From the NCBI RefSeq assembly GCF_004801395.1, contig NZ_SSOA01000008.1, positions 124,001 through 188,000 on the forward strand: a DNA stretch of 64,000 nucleotides, given 5' to 3'. A model generated the notes under the pieces. It saw only the letters and a list, made by a program, of their open reading frames with translations, made no database searches and was not told the origin of the DNA. Source of the DNA: Gillisella terrae (lineage in GTDB: Bacteria > Pseudomonadota > Alphaproteobacteria > Rhizobiales > Rhizobiaceae). A program made the translations under genes and the position numbers. Below are positions 53,910 through 62,350 of this stretch, in pieces (positions within the stretch are counted from its first letter, which is position 1; each line of letters begins with the position of its first letter).

Positions 53910-54181
53910 AAAGGATCCCTCCCAAGGATAAACAATGAACCGCCCTCCTCAGGGCTGTTCGGTTCACATGGCTCAACACGTCTTTTGAAGGTCGTCCATG
54001 CTTCCAGATTGAAAAAACCACTAAAAGAAATGCCTGTCAATAAATAAATCGAATTGAATTATTAATTTCCTGTGCCATGCTAAGGAAAGTCGCAAGTTTG
54101 GCGGAGGAGCACGTGCCAAGCTGGCACTGTCTGGAATTGCGGTGACAAAAACCCCTGAGAAGAGGGTGGGAGGATAAGGAA
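53910..54181. promoter_or_regulatory. Divergent frcB/frcR control region
   Basis: This 272-bp gap contains an AT-rich block (54035-54070). TGTCAA at 54035-54040 reads TTGACA on the minus strand, a plausible -35 for frcB. I cannot define a ROK operator. Confidence 0.4.
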
Positions 54182-55411
54182 ATGGCAGAGAGGATGTATG
54201 CGAGCGAGGCTGTGCCCGCCGCGATCCTCGAGACAAGCGGCGGTGCCAATCAGGTTGGTGTGCGCGCCTATAACGAGCGGCTGGTGATGTCGCTGGTGCG
54301 CCGTCACGGCAGTTTGTCCAAGGCTGAAATTGCACGGCGCAGTGGTCTTTCTGCGCAGACCGTCACTGTGATCATGCGGGTGCTGGAGCGTGAGGGCCTG
54401 CTGATCCGTGGTGAGCCGGTGCGCGGGCGCGTGGGTCAGCCATCGGTGCCCATGCGGCTCAATCCCGATGGCGCCTATTCGTTTGGCGTCAAGATTGGCC
54501 GTCGCAGTGCCAATCTGGTGTTGATGGATTTTGTTGGCAAAATCCGCCACGAAGTGCGCCGGACCTATTCTTATCCCATGCCGGATGTCCTGCTCGATTT
54601 TATGGTTGAGGGCATTGCCGAGATCGAAGCGCGTCTGGATTATACTGAGCGTGCCCGCATTGCTGGTGTGGGTATTGCCGCTCCGTTTGAGTTGTGGAAT
54701 TGGGCCGAAGAAACCGGCGCGCCAGCGAAAGACATGGATGCCTGGCGCAAGGCCGATCTTCACGCTGATGCTGCGGCCCGCATCGCTTATCCGGTGTTTT
54801 TACAAAATGATGCCACCTCGGCCTGTGCCGCAGAGCTGGTGTTTGGTGTTGGTCCGCAATATCCTGATTTTATTTACTTTTTTGTCGGGTCGTTTATTGG
54901 CGGCGGCATTGTGCTCAATGCCTCACTGTTTTCTGGCCGGTCTGGAACGGCGGGTGCCGTGGGTCCATTGCCGGTGCAAAGGCGTGATGGCAAGACGGTG
55001 CAATTGTTGAAAATCGCTTCGATTTTTGTGCTTGAGAATTTGCTGCGTGAGCACGGCCATGACCCGAAAGCACTGTGGTATTCACCGAACGACTGGATTG
55101 ATTACGGCGAGCCGCTGGAAATCTGGATCAGGGATTCGGCGGCGGCCCTTGCGCAGGCCATTGTTGCGTCCGCGTCGGTTATTGACTTTTCGGCAGCGGT
55201 GATTGATGGCGGTTTTCCCGATTGGGTTCGCCAGCGTCTGGTTGCGGCCACGCGCGATGCCGTGCGTGAACTGGATCTGCAGGGTGTGTTGATGCCCGAG
55301 ATTGTGGAAGGGATTGTCGGGCATCAGGCCCGGTCGGTTGGCGGTGCCAGCCTGCCGCTGTTTTCCCGCTATCTTTTGGATCAGAATGTTTTGTTCAAGG
55401 AGCTTGTGTAA
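54182..55411 (+). CDS. frcR: ROK family transcriptional regulator of the fructose locus
   Basis: A 409-residue ROK (NagC/XylR-type) repressor. The helix-turn-helix is LVRRHGSLSKAEIARRSGLSAQTVTVIMRVLEREG (about 38-72); an ASKHA/ROK domain follows from YSFGVKIGRRSANLV. The usual ROK zinc motif CxCGxxGC and the kinase phosphate-binding loop are not visible, so it is likely a pure sensor without kinase activity. AGGATAAGGA precedes the ATG. Divergent from frcB and overlapping the next gene as TAATG. Confidence 0.9.
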   Translation: MAERMYASEAVPAAILETSGGANQVGVRAYNERLVMSLVRRHGSLSKAEIARRSGLSAQTVTVIMRVLEREGLLIRGEPVRGRVGQPSVPMRLNPDGAYSFGVKIGRRSANLVLMDFVGKIRHEVRRTYSYPMPDVLLDFMVEGIAEIEARLDYTERARIAGVGIAAPFELWNWAEETGAPAKDMDAWRKADLHADAAARIAYPVFLQNDATSACAAELVFGVGPQYPDFIYFFVGSFIGGGIVLNASLFSGRSGTAGAVGPLPVQRRDGKTVQLLKIASIFVLENLLREHGHDPKALWYSPNDWIDYGEPLEIWIRDSAAALAQAIVASASVIDFSAAVIDGGFPDWVRQRLVAATRDAVRELDLQGVLMPEIVEGIVGHQARSVGGASLPLFSRYLLDQNVLFKELV

Positions 55412-55839
55412 TGCTAAAGGGTCTCAACCCCATTCTTAATCCCGACCTTTTGGCCACCTTGCGGGCCATGGGTCACGGCGATGAAATTGCCATTGTTGAT
55501 GGCAATTATCCCGGCCTTGAGCATGCGCGACGTCTGGTGCGTCTGGACGGCCTGGGCCTCATTCCTGTGCTGGATGCGATTTTGTCGGTGTTGCCGATTG
55601 ATGATTTTGTGCCGGAAGCCATCTTCCGCTCGACAGTTGGCAAAGATCGTGATCTGCTCGATCCCGTTCATCAGGAAATCATCGATTGCTGCAAAGCCCA
55701 TGAGCCAAAACAGCCGGTGGTGCCATTGCTGGGGCCGGATTTTTATCCGCGCGTCAAGGCCGCCCATACGGTGGTGCAGACGGGCGAGCCGCGCCTTTAT
55801 GCCAATGTTATCTTGCGCAAGGGCGTGATTTATCCTTGA
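55411..55839 (+). CDS. RbsD/FucU family sugar mutarotase
   Basis: A 142-residue FucU/RbsD protein, which speeds interconversion of sugar anomers or ring forms. LRAMGHGDEIAIVDGNYP (18-34) contains the catalytic histidine (His22) and aspartate; GEPRLYANVILRKGVIYP closes the protein. It starts on the last base of frcR and ends before a strong terminator. For imported fructose it could interconvert pyranose and furanose forms needed by the kinase; that is inference from context. Confidence 0.9.
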   Translation: MLKGLNPILNPDLLATLRAMGHGDEIAIVDGNYPGLEHARRLVRLDGLGLIPVLDAILSVLPIDDFVPEAIFRSTVGKDRDLLDPVHQEIIDCCKAHEPKQPVVPLLGPDFYPRVKAAHTVVQTGEPRLYANVILRKGVIYP

Positions 55840-55943
55840 CCCTCATTTAATTAAGTGTTAACTAAAATATAAAGCAACACATGCAAACGCGGACTTGCAT
55901 TTGCTGCTGGCGAGGCGCTTCTGGGAGGGGCAATCGTAAAACT

Positions 55944-55981
55944 GACCGCGTGGATGTCTCCACGCGGTCTTTTTTCTTTTT
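55944..55981 (+). terminator. Terminator after frcR-mutarotase
   Basis: GACCGCGTGGA pairs with TCCACGCGGTC and runs into TTTTTTCTTTTT. It also lies just beyond the 3' end of the convergent SDR gene. Confidence 0.9.
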
Positions 55982-56748
55982 CAGATGGCCGTGAAGCCAT
56001 TGTCGACAAAAAGATGCGCGCCGTTGACGAATTTAGACTCATCGCTGGCCAGATAGAGGGCGGCTCGGGCTACATCTTCTGGCTCGCCAATGCGGCCCTG
56101 GGCGGCTTTGATGGCATCATCAGACACATCAACGCCAAGTGCTTGCAACTCTTCCACCTCGCGCAAGCCATGGGGGGTGCGAATGAAGCCGGGGCACACC
56201 GCATTGCAGCGGATGTTGCGATCTCTAAACTCGACACCAATGGCGCGGGCAAACATATGCACAGCCCCTTTGGTGGTGTCGTAGAGCACTTCCATCGGGG
56301 TTGCCGCCACCGCCGAAATGGAGGAGGTGCAGACAATCGAGCCGCCGCCCGCCGAAATCATGCCGGGCAAAACGGCTTTGGTCATCAAAAACATCGAGCG
56401 CACATTGACGGCGTGCAGCCAGTCCCATTCCTCCAGCGTGGTTTCCAAAAAGGGCTTGATGACAATGGTGCCAGCGTGATTGAACAGCACGGTGACCGGG
56501 CCGAAGGTTTCTTCCACGCCCTTGACTGCGGCATTGACGGCATCTTCCTGCGAGACATCAGCGGTCCAGAATTCGGCCGTGCCACCAAGGGCGCGGATGT
56601 CTGCCACGGTTTTGGCAGCCTCAGCCTCATTACGATCAATAATCGCAACTTTTGCGCCTTCCGCTGCAAACAGTTTTGAGGCCGCTCCGCCCATGCCTGT
56701 CGCGCCGCCGGAGATGACGGTAATTTTGCCCTTTAATCGGTCTGTCAT
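55981..56748 (-). CDS. Short-chain dehydrogenase/reductase
   Basis: A 255-residue classical SDR. The cofactor loop is SGGATGMGGA (13-22), NHAG is at 90-93 in place of the usual NNAG, and the active site is Ser142/143 with Tyr156-Lys160 (YDTTK). Asp38 after the second strand (AIIDRN) favours NAD(H). MTDRLKGKITVISGG from ATG 56748 with AAGGGG upstream is chosen over 56790. The substrate is unknown; an alcohol or sugar polyol is typical. Confidence 0.9.
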   Translation of the reverse strand: MTDRLKGKITVISGGATGMGGAASKLFAAEGAKVAIIDRNEAEAAKTVADIRALGGTAEFWTADVSQEDAVNAAVKGVEETFGPVTVLFNHAGTIVIKPFLETTLEEWDWLHAVNVRSMFLMTKAVLPGMISAGGGSIVCTSSISAVAATPMEVLYDTTKGAVHMFARAIGVEFRDRNIRCNAVCPGFIRTPHGLREVEELQALGVDVSDDAIKAAQGRIGEPEDVARAALYLASDESKFVNGAHLFVDNGFTAI

Positions 56749-56989
56749 GGTGCCCCTTGTTGTGTTTTGTTTCGATAGCATTGTCCTCACAATGCAACAT
56801 GCTCAGGTATTTTCAATGGTTTGCTTGCTGGCATCCAAAATCGTGATCGCTCTATGTTTTGCGCGGCTACCTGACATTTTTGATCACCAGATTAGCAAAA
56901 TGTCACATCTGTCCATCATACTGCACAAAATGCATGGTTCAAACGCACAGGTCCGTGTGCTGTAATTGCACCATCAAAGGGAGTTTGCG

Positions 56990-57925
56990 ATGAAATGTAC
57001 GTTGATTGGTGCGCCTGTGCAGATTGGCGCTGGCCGTCTTGGCTGTGAAATGGGGCCTAGCGCTTTGCGCATTGCCGGGCTGGCATCGATGTTGACCGAG
57101 CTTGGCCATGAGGTTGGCGATATTGGCAACGTTGCCCCAACGCCGCTTAAACCCCTGCTGCATCCCAATCCCGCCATTCACCATCTGCCCGAAACGGTTG
57201 GCTGGATTGAAGTGCTGGAGCAGGCCGCCTATCGTGAGAGCGAAGCAGCCATGCCGATTTTTCTGGGTGGTGATCATGCTTTGTCGGCGGGCACCGTGCC
57301 GGGACTGGCACGGCGCGCAAAAGAGCTTGGTCGTCCGCTGTTTGTGTTGTGGCTAGATGCGCACACGGATTTTCATACGCTGGACACCACCCAAAGCGGC
57401 AATCTGCATGGCACGCCGGTGGCTTATTTTACCGGCCGTTCAGGCTTTCAGGGCTATTACCCAAAGCTGACCCATGCCGTGGACCCAGCTAATGTCGCCA
57501 TGATTGGCATCCGCAGCGTTGATCCGGCAGAAAGAGCGGCCTTGCGCGAAACCGGCATAACGGTGCATGACATGCGCATGATTGATGAGCATGGCGTGGG
57601 CGTATTGCTGCGTCCCTTCTTGGAAAAGGTCAAAGCCGCCAATGGCCTTTTGCACGTCAGCTTTGATGTGGATTTTCTCGACCCGTCGATTGCGCCAGCC
57701 GTTGGCACCACGGTGCCGGGTGGTGCCACCTTCCGTGAAGCGCATCTGGTCATGGAAATGCTGCATGATAGCGGCTTGGTGTCTAGCCTCGATCTGGTGG
57801 AGCTGAACCCGTTTCTGGATGAACGCGGCCGCACGGCGATGTTGATGGCCGATCTGACCGCCAGCCTGATGGGTCGGCAGGTGATGGATCGCCCAACGCC
57901 GGATTATGCGGGGGGCATTGTGTAA
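56990..57925 (+). CDS. rocF: Arginase
   Basis: A 311-residue Mn-dependent arginase that hydrolyses arginine to ornithine and urea. All metal motifs are present: GGDHALS (93-99), DAHTDFHT (123-130) and SFDVDFLDP (224-232). AAAGGGAG precedes ATG 56990; the frame is open from 56966. The ornithine formed would feed ornithine decarboxylase or cyclodeaminase, which are not adjacent. The 241-bp divergent gap to the SDR gene shows no clear regulator site. Confidence 0.95.
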   Translation: MKCTLIGAPVQIGAGRLGCEMGPSALRIAGLASMLTELGHEVGDIGNVAPTPLKPLLHPNPAIHHLPETVGWIEVLEQAAYRESEAAMPIFLGGDHALSAGTVPGLARRAKELGRPLFVLWLDAHTDFHTLDTTQSGNLHGTPVAYFTGRSGFQGYYPKLTHAVDPANVAMIGIRSVDPAERAALRETGITVHDMRMIDEHGVGVLLRPFLEKVKAANGLLHVSFDVDFLDPSIAPAVGTTVPGGATFREAHLVMEMLHDSGLVSSLDLVELNPFLDERGRTAMLMADLTASLMGRQVMDRPTPDYAGGIV

Positions 57926-58007
57926 TAATAGTGTGTAATAATAGTCGAAAATGAACTCTTTCGACGTTCGTGCGTTGTCACTTTAATTGCTTTTTTATGG
58001 AGGCTGC

Positions 58008-58166
58008 ATGGACGTCGTTCGTATTCTCTTCGCTATTCTTTTGCCGCCGGTAGGTGTGTTTTTGCAAGTCGGGCTGGGCTTACACTTCTGGCTCAATATC
58101 TTGCTGACGCTGTGCGGATATGTGCCCGGTATTATTCACGCCATCTGGGTAATTCTGCGAAAATAA
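58008..58166 (+). CDS. Small YqaE/Pmp3 family membrane protein
   Basis: A 52-residue protein read directly from the sequence: two hydrophobic helices joined by a short loop, with LFAILLPPVGVFLQVGLG (7-24) as the first and the family signature CGYVPGIIHAIWVI (36-49) as the second. Pmp3/YqaE proteolipids respond to salt, cold and membrane-potential stress. GGAGG lies 6 nt before the ATG. It is a single gene between arginase and a convergent AraC regulator. Confidence 0.88.
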   Translation: MDVVRILFAILLPPVGVFLQVGLGLHFWLNILLTLCGYVPGIIHAIWVILRK

Positions 58167-58180
58167 ACGGACTGAGGTGA

Positions 58181-59098
58181 TCAGCTTGGGCGGCGCTGGA
58201 GCGGGTAAATCACCTTTCCATCTTCTTCGCCGCGCGGAAATTGCCCATCCCGATGGCGGCGTTCAGCCGCCTTATAGCCTGCGGGGCTTACGCCAATATA
58301 ATGTTTGAACATGCGCGAGAAATAATAGGGGTCGCCAAACCCGCTGAGTTCGGCGGCTCTTTTCACCGATAGCCCGCCTGCCAACAGGCCCATGGCGCGC
58401 TCCATGCGCTTGAACTCCTGATATTTCAAAGGCGTAAATCCCACCTGCCGCCGAAAGATGCGGCGGAAATAATCATGATTGTAGGGAATGCTCTCCAGCA
58501 CTTGCTCTACGATATGATCATCCAGCGGATCGGCGGCAATGCGGCTGGCGGCCACCATAACGGCCAGCGAGAGCTGGTCCGAATTGTCGAGGGCCGCTTC
58601 CTGCTGCGGTCGCCAGCCTTGAAACGCCGCTTCCAAAAACTCAATCAGCAACACCATGAACATATGGTGCTGATTGAGCGTGGTGGAGGATAAAGGCACA
58701 CTCTCGCGATAATAACGCACCAGCGGCTCCAGCATCGTCCAGTGAGGCAGGGCTACACTGCGGCGGAGTTTCATGTGCGAAATCAAATCCATCTGGCCAA
58801 ACACTTCCAAAGTGAAATGTTGCGCGAGGCCGGTATAGGGATCTTGCGAGATGGATTGCCCGCGAAACGGCATATTGGCCTCAATCAGCATGGCGCAGCC
58901 AGGCTCCATCACAATGTCTTCGCCATCAATGACATAGCGCGCGCGCCCCGTCAGACAGATGAGCAAATCATGCACCGTATTGACCTTATCCACGCTCCAG
59001 CGCGGCGTATGCTGCATCTTGATGGCCGAGCGCGTCAGGGTCAGGCTCACCGCATTGACGGGAATGCCTGCTAAAACTGTCTGTTCAGTTTTATCCAT
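58181..59098 (-). CDS. AraC family transcriptional regulator
   Basis: A 305-residue AraC/XylS regulator with an N-terminal cupin-like sugar-sensing domain (VNTVHDLLICLTGRARYVIDGEDIVMEPGCAMLIEANMPF, about 38-77) and two C-terminal helix-turn-helices (ESIPYNHDYFRRIFRRQVGFTPLKYQEFKRMERAMGLL and VKRAAELSGFGDPYYFSRMFKHYIGVSPAGYK). It is transcribed away from the sugar importer operon and is its likely regulator. Confidence 0.9.
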   Translation of the reverse strand: MDKTEQTVLAGIPVNAVSLTLTRSAIKMQHTPRWSVDKVNTVHDLLICLTGRARYVIDGEDIVMEPGCAMLIEANMPFRGQSISQDPYTGLAQHFTLEVFGQMDLISHMKLRRSVALPHWTMLEPLVRYYRESVPLSSTTLNQHHMFMVLLIEFLEAAFQGWRPQQEAALDNSDQLSLAVMVAASRIAADPLDDHIVEQVLESIPYNHDYFRRIFRRQVGFTPLKYQEFKRMERAMGLLAGGLSVKRAAELSGFGDPYYFSRMFKHYIGVSPAGYKAAERRHRDGQFPRGEEDGKVIYPLQRRPS

Positions 59099-59406
59099 CT
59101 TTTTGTCCCATATTCTCTATTCTCGCAAACCAGTATGCTAGTATACTACGATCACACGAGGAAGATCTATAAAGGCGTATCGACCCTGCCACGTTGGAGC
59201 TCTGGCGGGAAAATACATTGAATCAATATGTTATGTTGATATCGGGCCTGATGGGTTGAAAGAAATATGTGGAGTCTGGCCACTGGGAGGAGCGGGACAA
59301 TAGACAAGGCTACCCGTAAAAATCGTGCAGCTGATGTTTTCCCGATTGAATAAATGCACAAATTCGAAAACATATTTTCTGCTTTCATTGGCGGGAGGGG
59401 CGCTGC
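59099..59406. promoter_or_regulatory. Divergent control region of the AraC gene and the sugar importer
   Basis: This 308-bp gap has no supported gene. TAGTATACTA (59139-59148) is a perfect 10-bp palindrome with the T.GTATAC.A core bound by FadR-type GntR regulators, some of which control uronate genes. AraC half-sites cannot be defined from one example. Confidence 0.45.
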
Positions 59407-60291
59407 ATGAGTGGCGAAAACCGTTTCATGGGGCTGGTTTATCTGTCGCCCTATATTGTCGGCTTGTTGGTGTTTACCGCGTTGCCGTTTGTGGTGTCGT
59501 TTTATCTCAGCTTCACCGATTATAATTTGATGAGCAAGCCGGTGTTCACGGGTCTTGCCAATTACATCAAACTGTTCACGGCAGACCGCACCTTTCGCAA
59601 ATCGCTGTCCGTCACCTTGTTTTACGTGCTGCTGACGGTGCCGCTGAAGTTGATCTTCGCGCTGTTTATCGCGGTTATTCTCAATTATCGGCTGAAATTC
59701 ATCAATTTCTTCCGCACTGCCTTTTATGTGCCTTCCATTCTTGGTGGCTCCATCGCCATTGCGGTGATGTGGCGCTATATTTTTGCCGATACCGGCATCG
59801 TCAATATGGCGCTGACCTCGCTTGGGTTTGAAGCGGTCAACTGGTTTGGCGATCCCACCAATGCGCTGTTTACCATCACGCTTCTGCGCTTGTGGCAGTT
59901 TGGCTCGGCCATGGTGATCTTTCTGGCAGCTTTGCAAAGTGTTGATAAATCGCTCTATGAGGCCGCTGCTATTGATGGGGCCAACCGCTGGCGCGCCTTT
60001 GTCCATATCACTCTGCCTTTGATCACGCCGGTGATTTTCTTCAACCTGATCATGCAGATGGTGCAGGCATTTCAAGAGTTTAACGGACCCTACATCATCA
60101 CCCAGGGCGGACCTTTGAAATCCACCTATCTGCTGCCGCTGTATATTTATGACGAGGCCTTCAAGCGCTTTGACATGGGCTATGCCTCGGCCATCGCCTG
60201 GGTTCTGTTTGCCATCATCATGGTGCTCACCGTCATTGCCTTCTGGTCGTCGCGCCATTGGGTCTATTACGCTGGCGATAAGAGGAGCTGA
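59407..60291 (+). CDS. Sugar ABC transporter permease (MalF/UgpA type)
   Basis: A 294-residue inner-membrane permease with six membrane helices. LVYLSPYIVGLLVFTALPFVVSFYLSF is the first helix pair and the coupling EAA loop is YEAAAIDGANRWRAFVHITLPLITPVIF (about 184-211). GGGAGGGG lies upstream of the ATG. First gene of a four-gene importer (two permeases, ATPase, binding protein); the following GH28 gene suggests pectin-derived oligogalacturonides as cargo. Confidence 0.92.
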   Translation: MSGENRFMGLVYLSPYIVGLLVFTALPFVVSFYLSFTDYNLMSKPVFTGLANYIKLFTADRTFRKSLSVTLFYVLLTVPLKLIFALFIAVILNYRLKFINFFRTAFYVPSILGGSIAIAVMWRYIFADTGIVNMALTSLGFEAVNWFGDPTNALFTITLLRLWQFGSAMVIFLAALQSVDKSLYEAAAIDGANRWRAFVHITLPLITPVIFFNLIMQMVQAFQEFNGPYIITQGGPLKSTYLLPLYIYDEAFKRFDMGYASAIAWVLFAIIMVLTVIAFWSSRHWVYYAGDKRS

Positions 60292-60295
60292 TTGC

Positions 60296-61204
60296 ATGAC
60301 TGACCACGTTCTTCACTCTTCGATTGTCAGTGCTGACGATGCTGATGTCATCCGCCGCAAACAGGCGCGCCGCCAAGTCATTGGTGCGGTGATCCGCTAT
60401 GGCATTCTGACTGCCGTTGGCCTGTTGATGCTCTATCCACTGATCTGGCTGGTGGGTGCATCGTTTAAAACCAATGCGGAAATGTTTGCCAATCCCGGCC
60501 CGTGGCCCAATTCGCCAACGCTGGATGGTTATATCAAAGGCTGGCAAACCTCGACGGCTTACACCTTCGGCCATTTCTTTCTCAACACTGCCTATATCAT
60601 TGTGCCCAAGGTGATTGGCACGGCCATTTCCTGCACGGCGGTGGCCTATGGCTTTGCAAGGTTTGACTTTCCGGGCAAGAAAATCCTGTTTGGCTCGCTG
60701 ATTGCCACGCTGCTTTTGCCCAATGTTGTCACCCGCATTCCGCAATATCTGCTGTTTCGCGATATGGGCTGGCTGGATAGTTTTCTGCCGCTTTGGGTGC
60801 CATCCGCTTTGGCCGGTGATGCTTTCTTTGTCTTCATGCTGGTGCAGTTTTTGCGTGCCATTCCGCGCGATATGGAAGAGGCAGCGCGGGTGGATGGGGC
60901 CAATAGCTGGCAGGTGCTGATCTTCATTGTGGTGCCGATGCTGGCCCCGGCACTGATTTCGGTCTGCCTGTTTCAGTTCATGTGGAGCATGAACGACTTT
61001 CTCGGCCCGCTGATCTACATCTCATCCGTGGATAAATTCCCGGTGTCGCTTGCGCTGAAACTCTCCATCGACACCACGGAAGCGTTTGAATGGAACCGCA
61101 TTCTGGCGATGTCCGTCGTCACCATCATGCCAGCCCTGATCGTGTTCTTCCTGTCGCAGAAATATTTCATCGAAGGCATCTCGTCGGGCGGGGTCAAAGG
61201 ATAA
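60296..61204 (+). CDS. Sugar ABC transporter permease (MalG/UgpE type)
   Basis: A 302-residue partner permease. GILTAVGLLMLYPLIWLVGASFK is the first helix and EEAARVDGANSWQVLIFIVVPMLAPALI the coupling loop. GAGGAG precedes ATG 60296, four bases after the first permease's stop; the frame is open further upstream only inside that gene. It ends KYFIEGISSGGVKG, usual for this family. Confidence 0.92.
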   Translation: MTDHVLHSSIVSADDADVIRRKQARRQVIGAVIRYGILTAVGLLMLYPLIWLVGASFKTNAEMFANPGPWPNSPTLDGYIKGWQTSTAYTFGHFFLNTAYIIVPKVIGTAISCTAVAYGFARFDFPGKKILFGSLIATLLLPNVVTRIPQYLLFRDMGWLDSFLPLWVPSALAGDAFFVFMLVQFLRAIPRDMEEAARVDGANSWQVLIFIVVPMLAPALISVCLFQFMWSMNDFLGPLIYISSVDKFPVSLALKLSIDTTEAFEWNRILAMSVVTIMPALIVFFLSQKYFIEGISSGGVKG

Positions 61205-61208
61205 AACA

Positions 61209-62324
61209 ATGGCACGTTTGCAACTGAAAAATCTCGAAAAGACCTATGGTGGCTTCAAGGCCGTGCACGGCATCAATCTGGATGTGGCCGATGGTGAATT
61301 CATGGTGCTGGTGGGGCCGTCGGGCTGCGCCAAATCCACCACGCTGCGCATGATTGCCGGGCTGGAGCAGGTGAGCGGCGGTGAAATCCGCATTGGTGAC
61401 AGCCTCGTCAATGACAAGGCTCCCGGCGAGCGCGGCATTGCCATGGTGTTTCAAAATTATGCCCTCTATCCGCATATGAAAGTGCGTAAAAACCTGTCCT
61501 TTGGCCTGCGGCTCAAGCGCCGTCCCAGTGAAGAGATTGAGGCCTCCACACAGGAGGTGGCCGGTCTTTTGGAGATTGGTGAGTATCTCGAGCGCCTGCC
61601 CAAGCAGCTTTCCGGCGGGCAAGCCCAGCGTGTGGCGGTGGGCCGCGCGTTGATCAAAAAGCCGCAGGTGTTTTTGTTTGATGAGCCGCTCTCCAATCTG
61701 GATGCGAAATTGCGCGCTTCCATGCGGGTGCGCATCACCGATCTGCACAAGCAGCTCAAGGCCAATGGCCTGCAATCTACCGTGGTTTACGTCACCCACG
61801 ATCAGACCGAAGCCATGACCATGGGCGACCGCATCTGCGTGATGAAAGAGGGCGTGATCATGCAGGTGGCCGATCCGGTGACACTGTATAACCGCCCGGC
61901 CAATGCCTTTGTGGCGGGCTTTATCGGCAGCCCGGAAATGAACCTGATGGATTGCGAGTTGCGCGGTGATCGGGTGACAATCGGTGAGCAGAGCTTGCAG
62001 CTGCCGGCAGAGATGATGAGCAGGCTTTCACCCAAATCCGGTGGGCAAGTGACGCTGGGCGTGCGTCCGCAACATTTTACCATGGTCGATCCGACAACTG
62101 ACAACGGTTTGAACGGCCGGGTGTCGCATGTCGAATTCATGGGCCATGAGGTCTATCTGCACGTCAATGTCGAGGGGCGCGCCCTGATCGCCGTGACAGA
62201 AGCCAGCCGCTATGAGCGCGGCAAGATCAGCGGTGACATGGTTCGGCTTATGCCACAGCCGGGGGCAGCCCATATTTTTGATCGCGCATCGGGCGAGAAT
62301 ATCTCGCTGGCAAATATACAGTAA
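61209..62324 (+). CDS. Sugar ABC transporter ATPase (UgpC/MsmK type)
   Basis: A 371-residue ATPase with an ABC domain (1-235) and a C-terminal OB-fold/TOBE regulatory domain. Signature LSGGQAQRVAVGRAL near 135, Walker B VFLFDEPLSNLD near 155, and the switch histidine in YVTHDQTEAMTMGD. The Walker A loop reads GPSGCAKST, with Ala in place of the usual last Gly before Lys; I believe this variant occurs in related rhizobial UgpC-like proteins. It starts 4 bp after the second permease. Confidence 0.92.
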   Translation: MARLQLKNLEKTYGGFKAVHGINLDVADGEFMVLVGPSGCAKSTTLRMIAGLEQVSGGEIRIGDSLVNDKAPGERGIAMVFQNYALYPHMKVRKNLSFGLRLKRRPSEEIEASTQEVAGLLEIGEYLERLPKQLSGGQAQRVAVGRALIKKPQVFLFDEPLSNLDAKLRASMRVRITDLHKQLKANGLQSTVVYVTHDQTEAMTMGDRICVMKEGVIMQVADPVTLYNRPANAFVAGFIGSPEMNLMDCELRGDRVTIGEQSLQLPAEMMSRLSPKSGGQVTLGVRPQHFTMVDPTTDNGLNGRVSHVEFMGHEVYLHVNVEGRALIAVTEASRYERGKISGDMVRLMPQPGAAHIFDRASGENISLANIQ

Positions 62325-62350
62325 TTGCAATGGGTTCTGGGAGGAGCAAC

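Noticed and set aside
59167..60297. 376-codon minus-strand frame opposite the first sugar permease
   Set aside because: Shadow of a permease gene; highly charged, low-complexity translation without a family.
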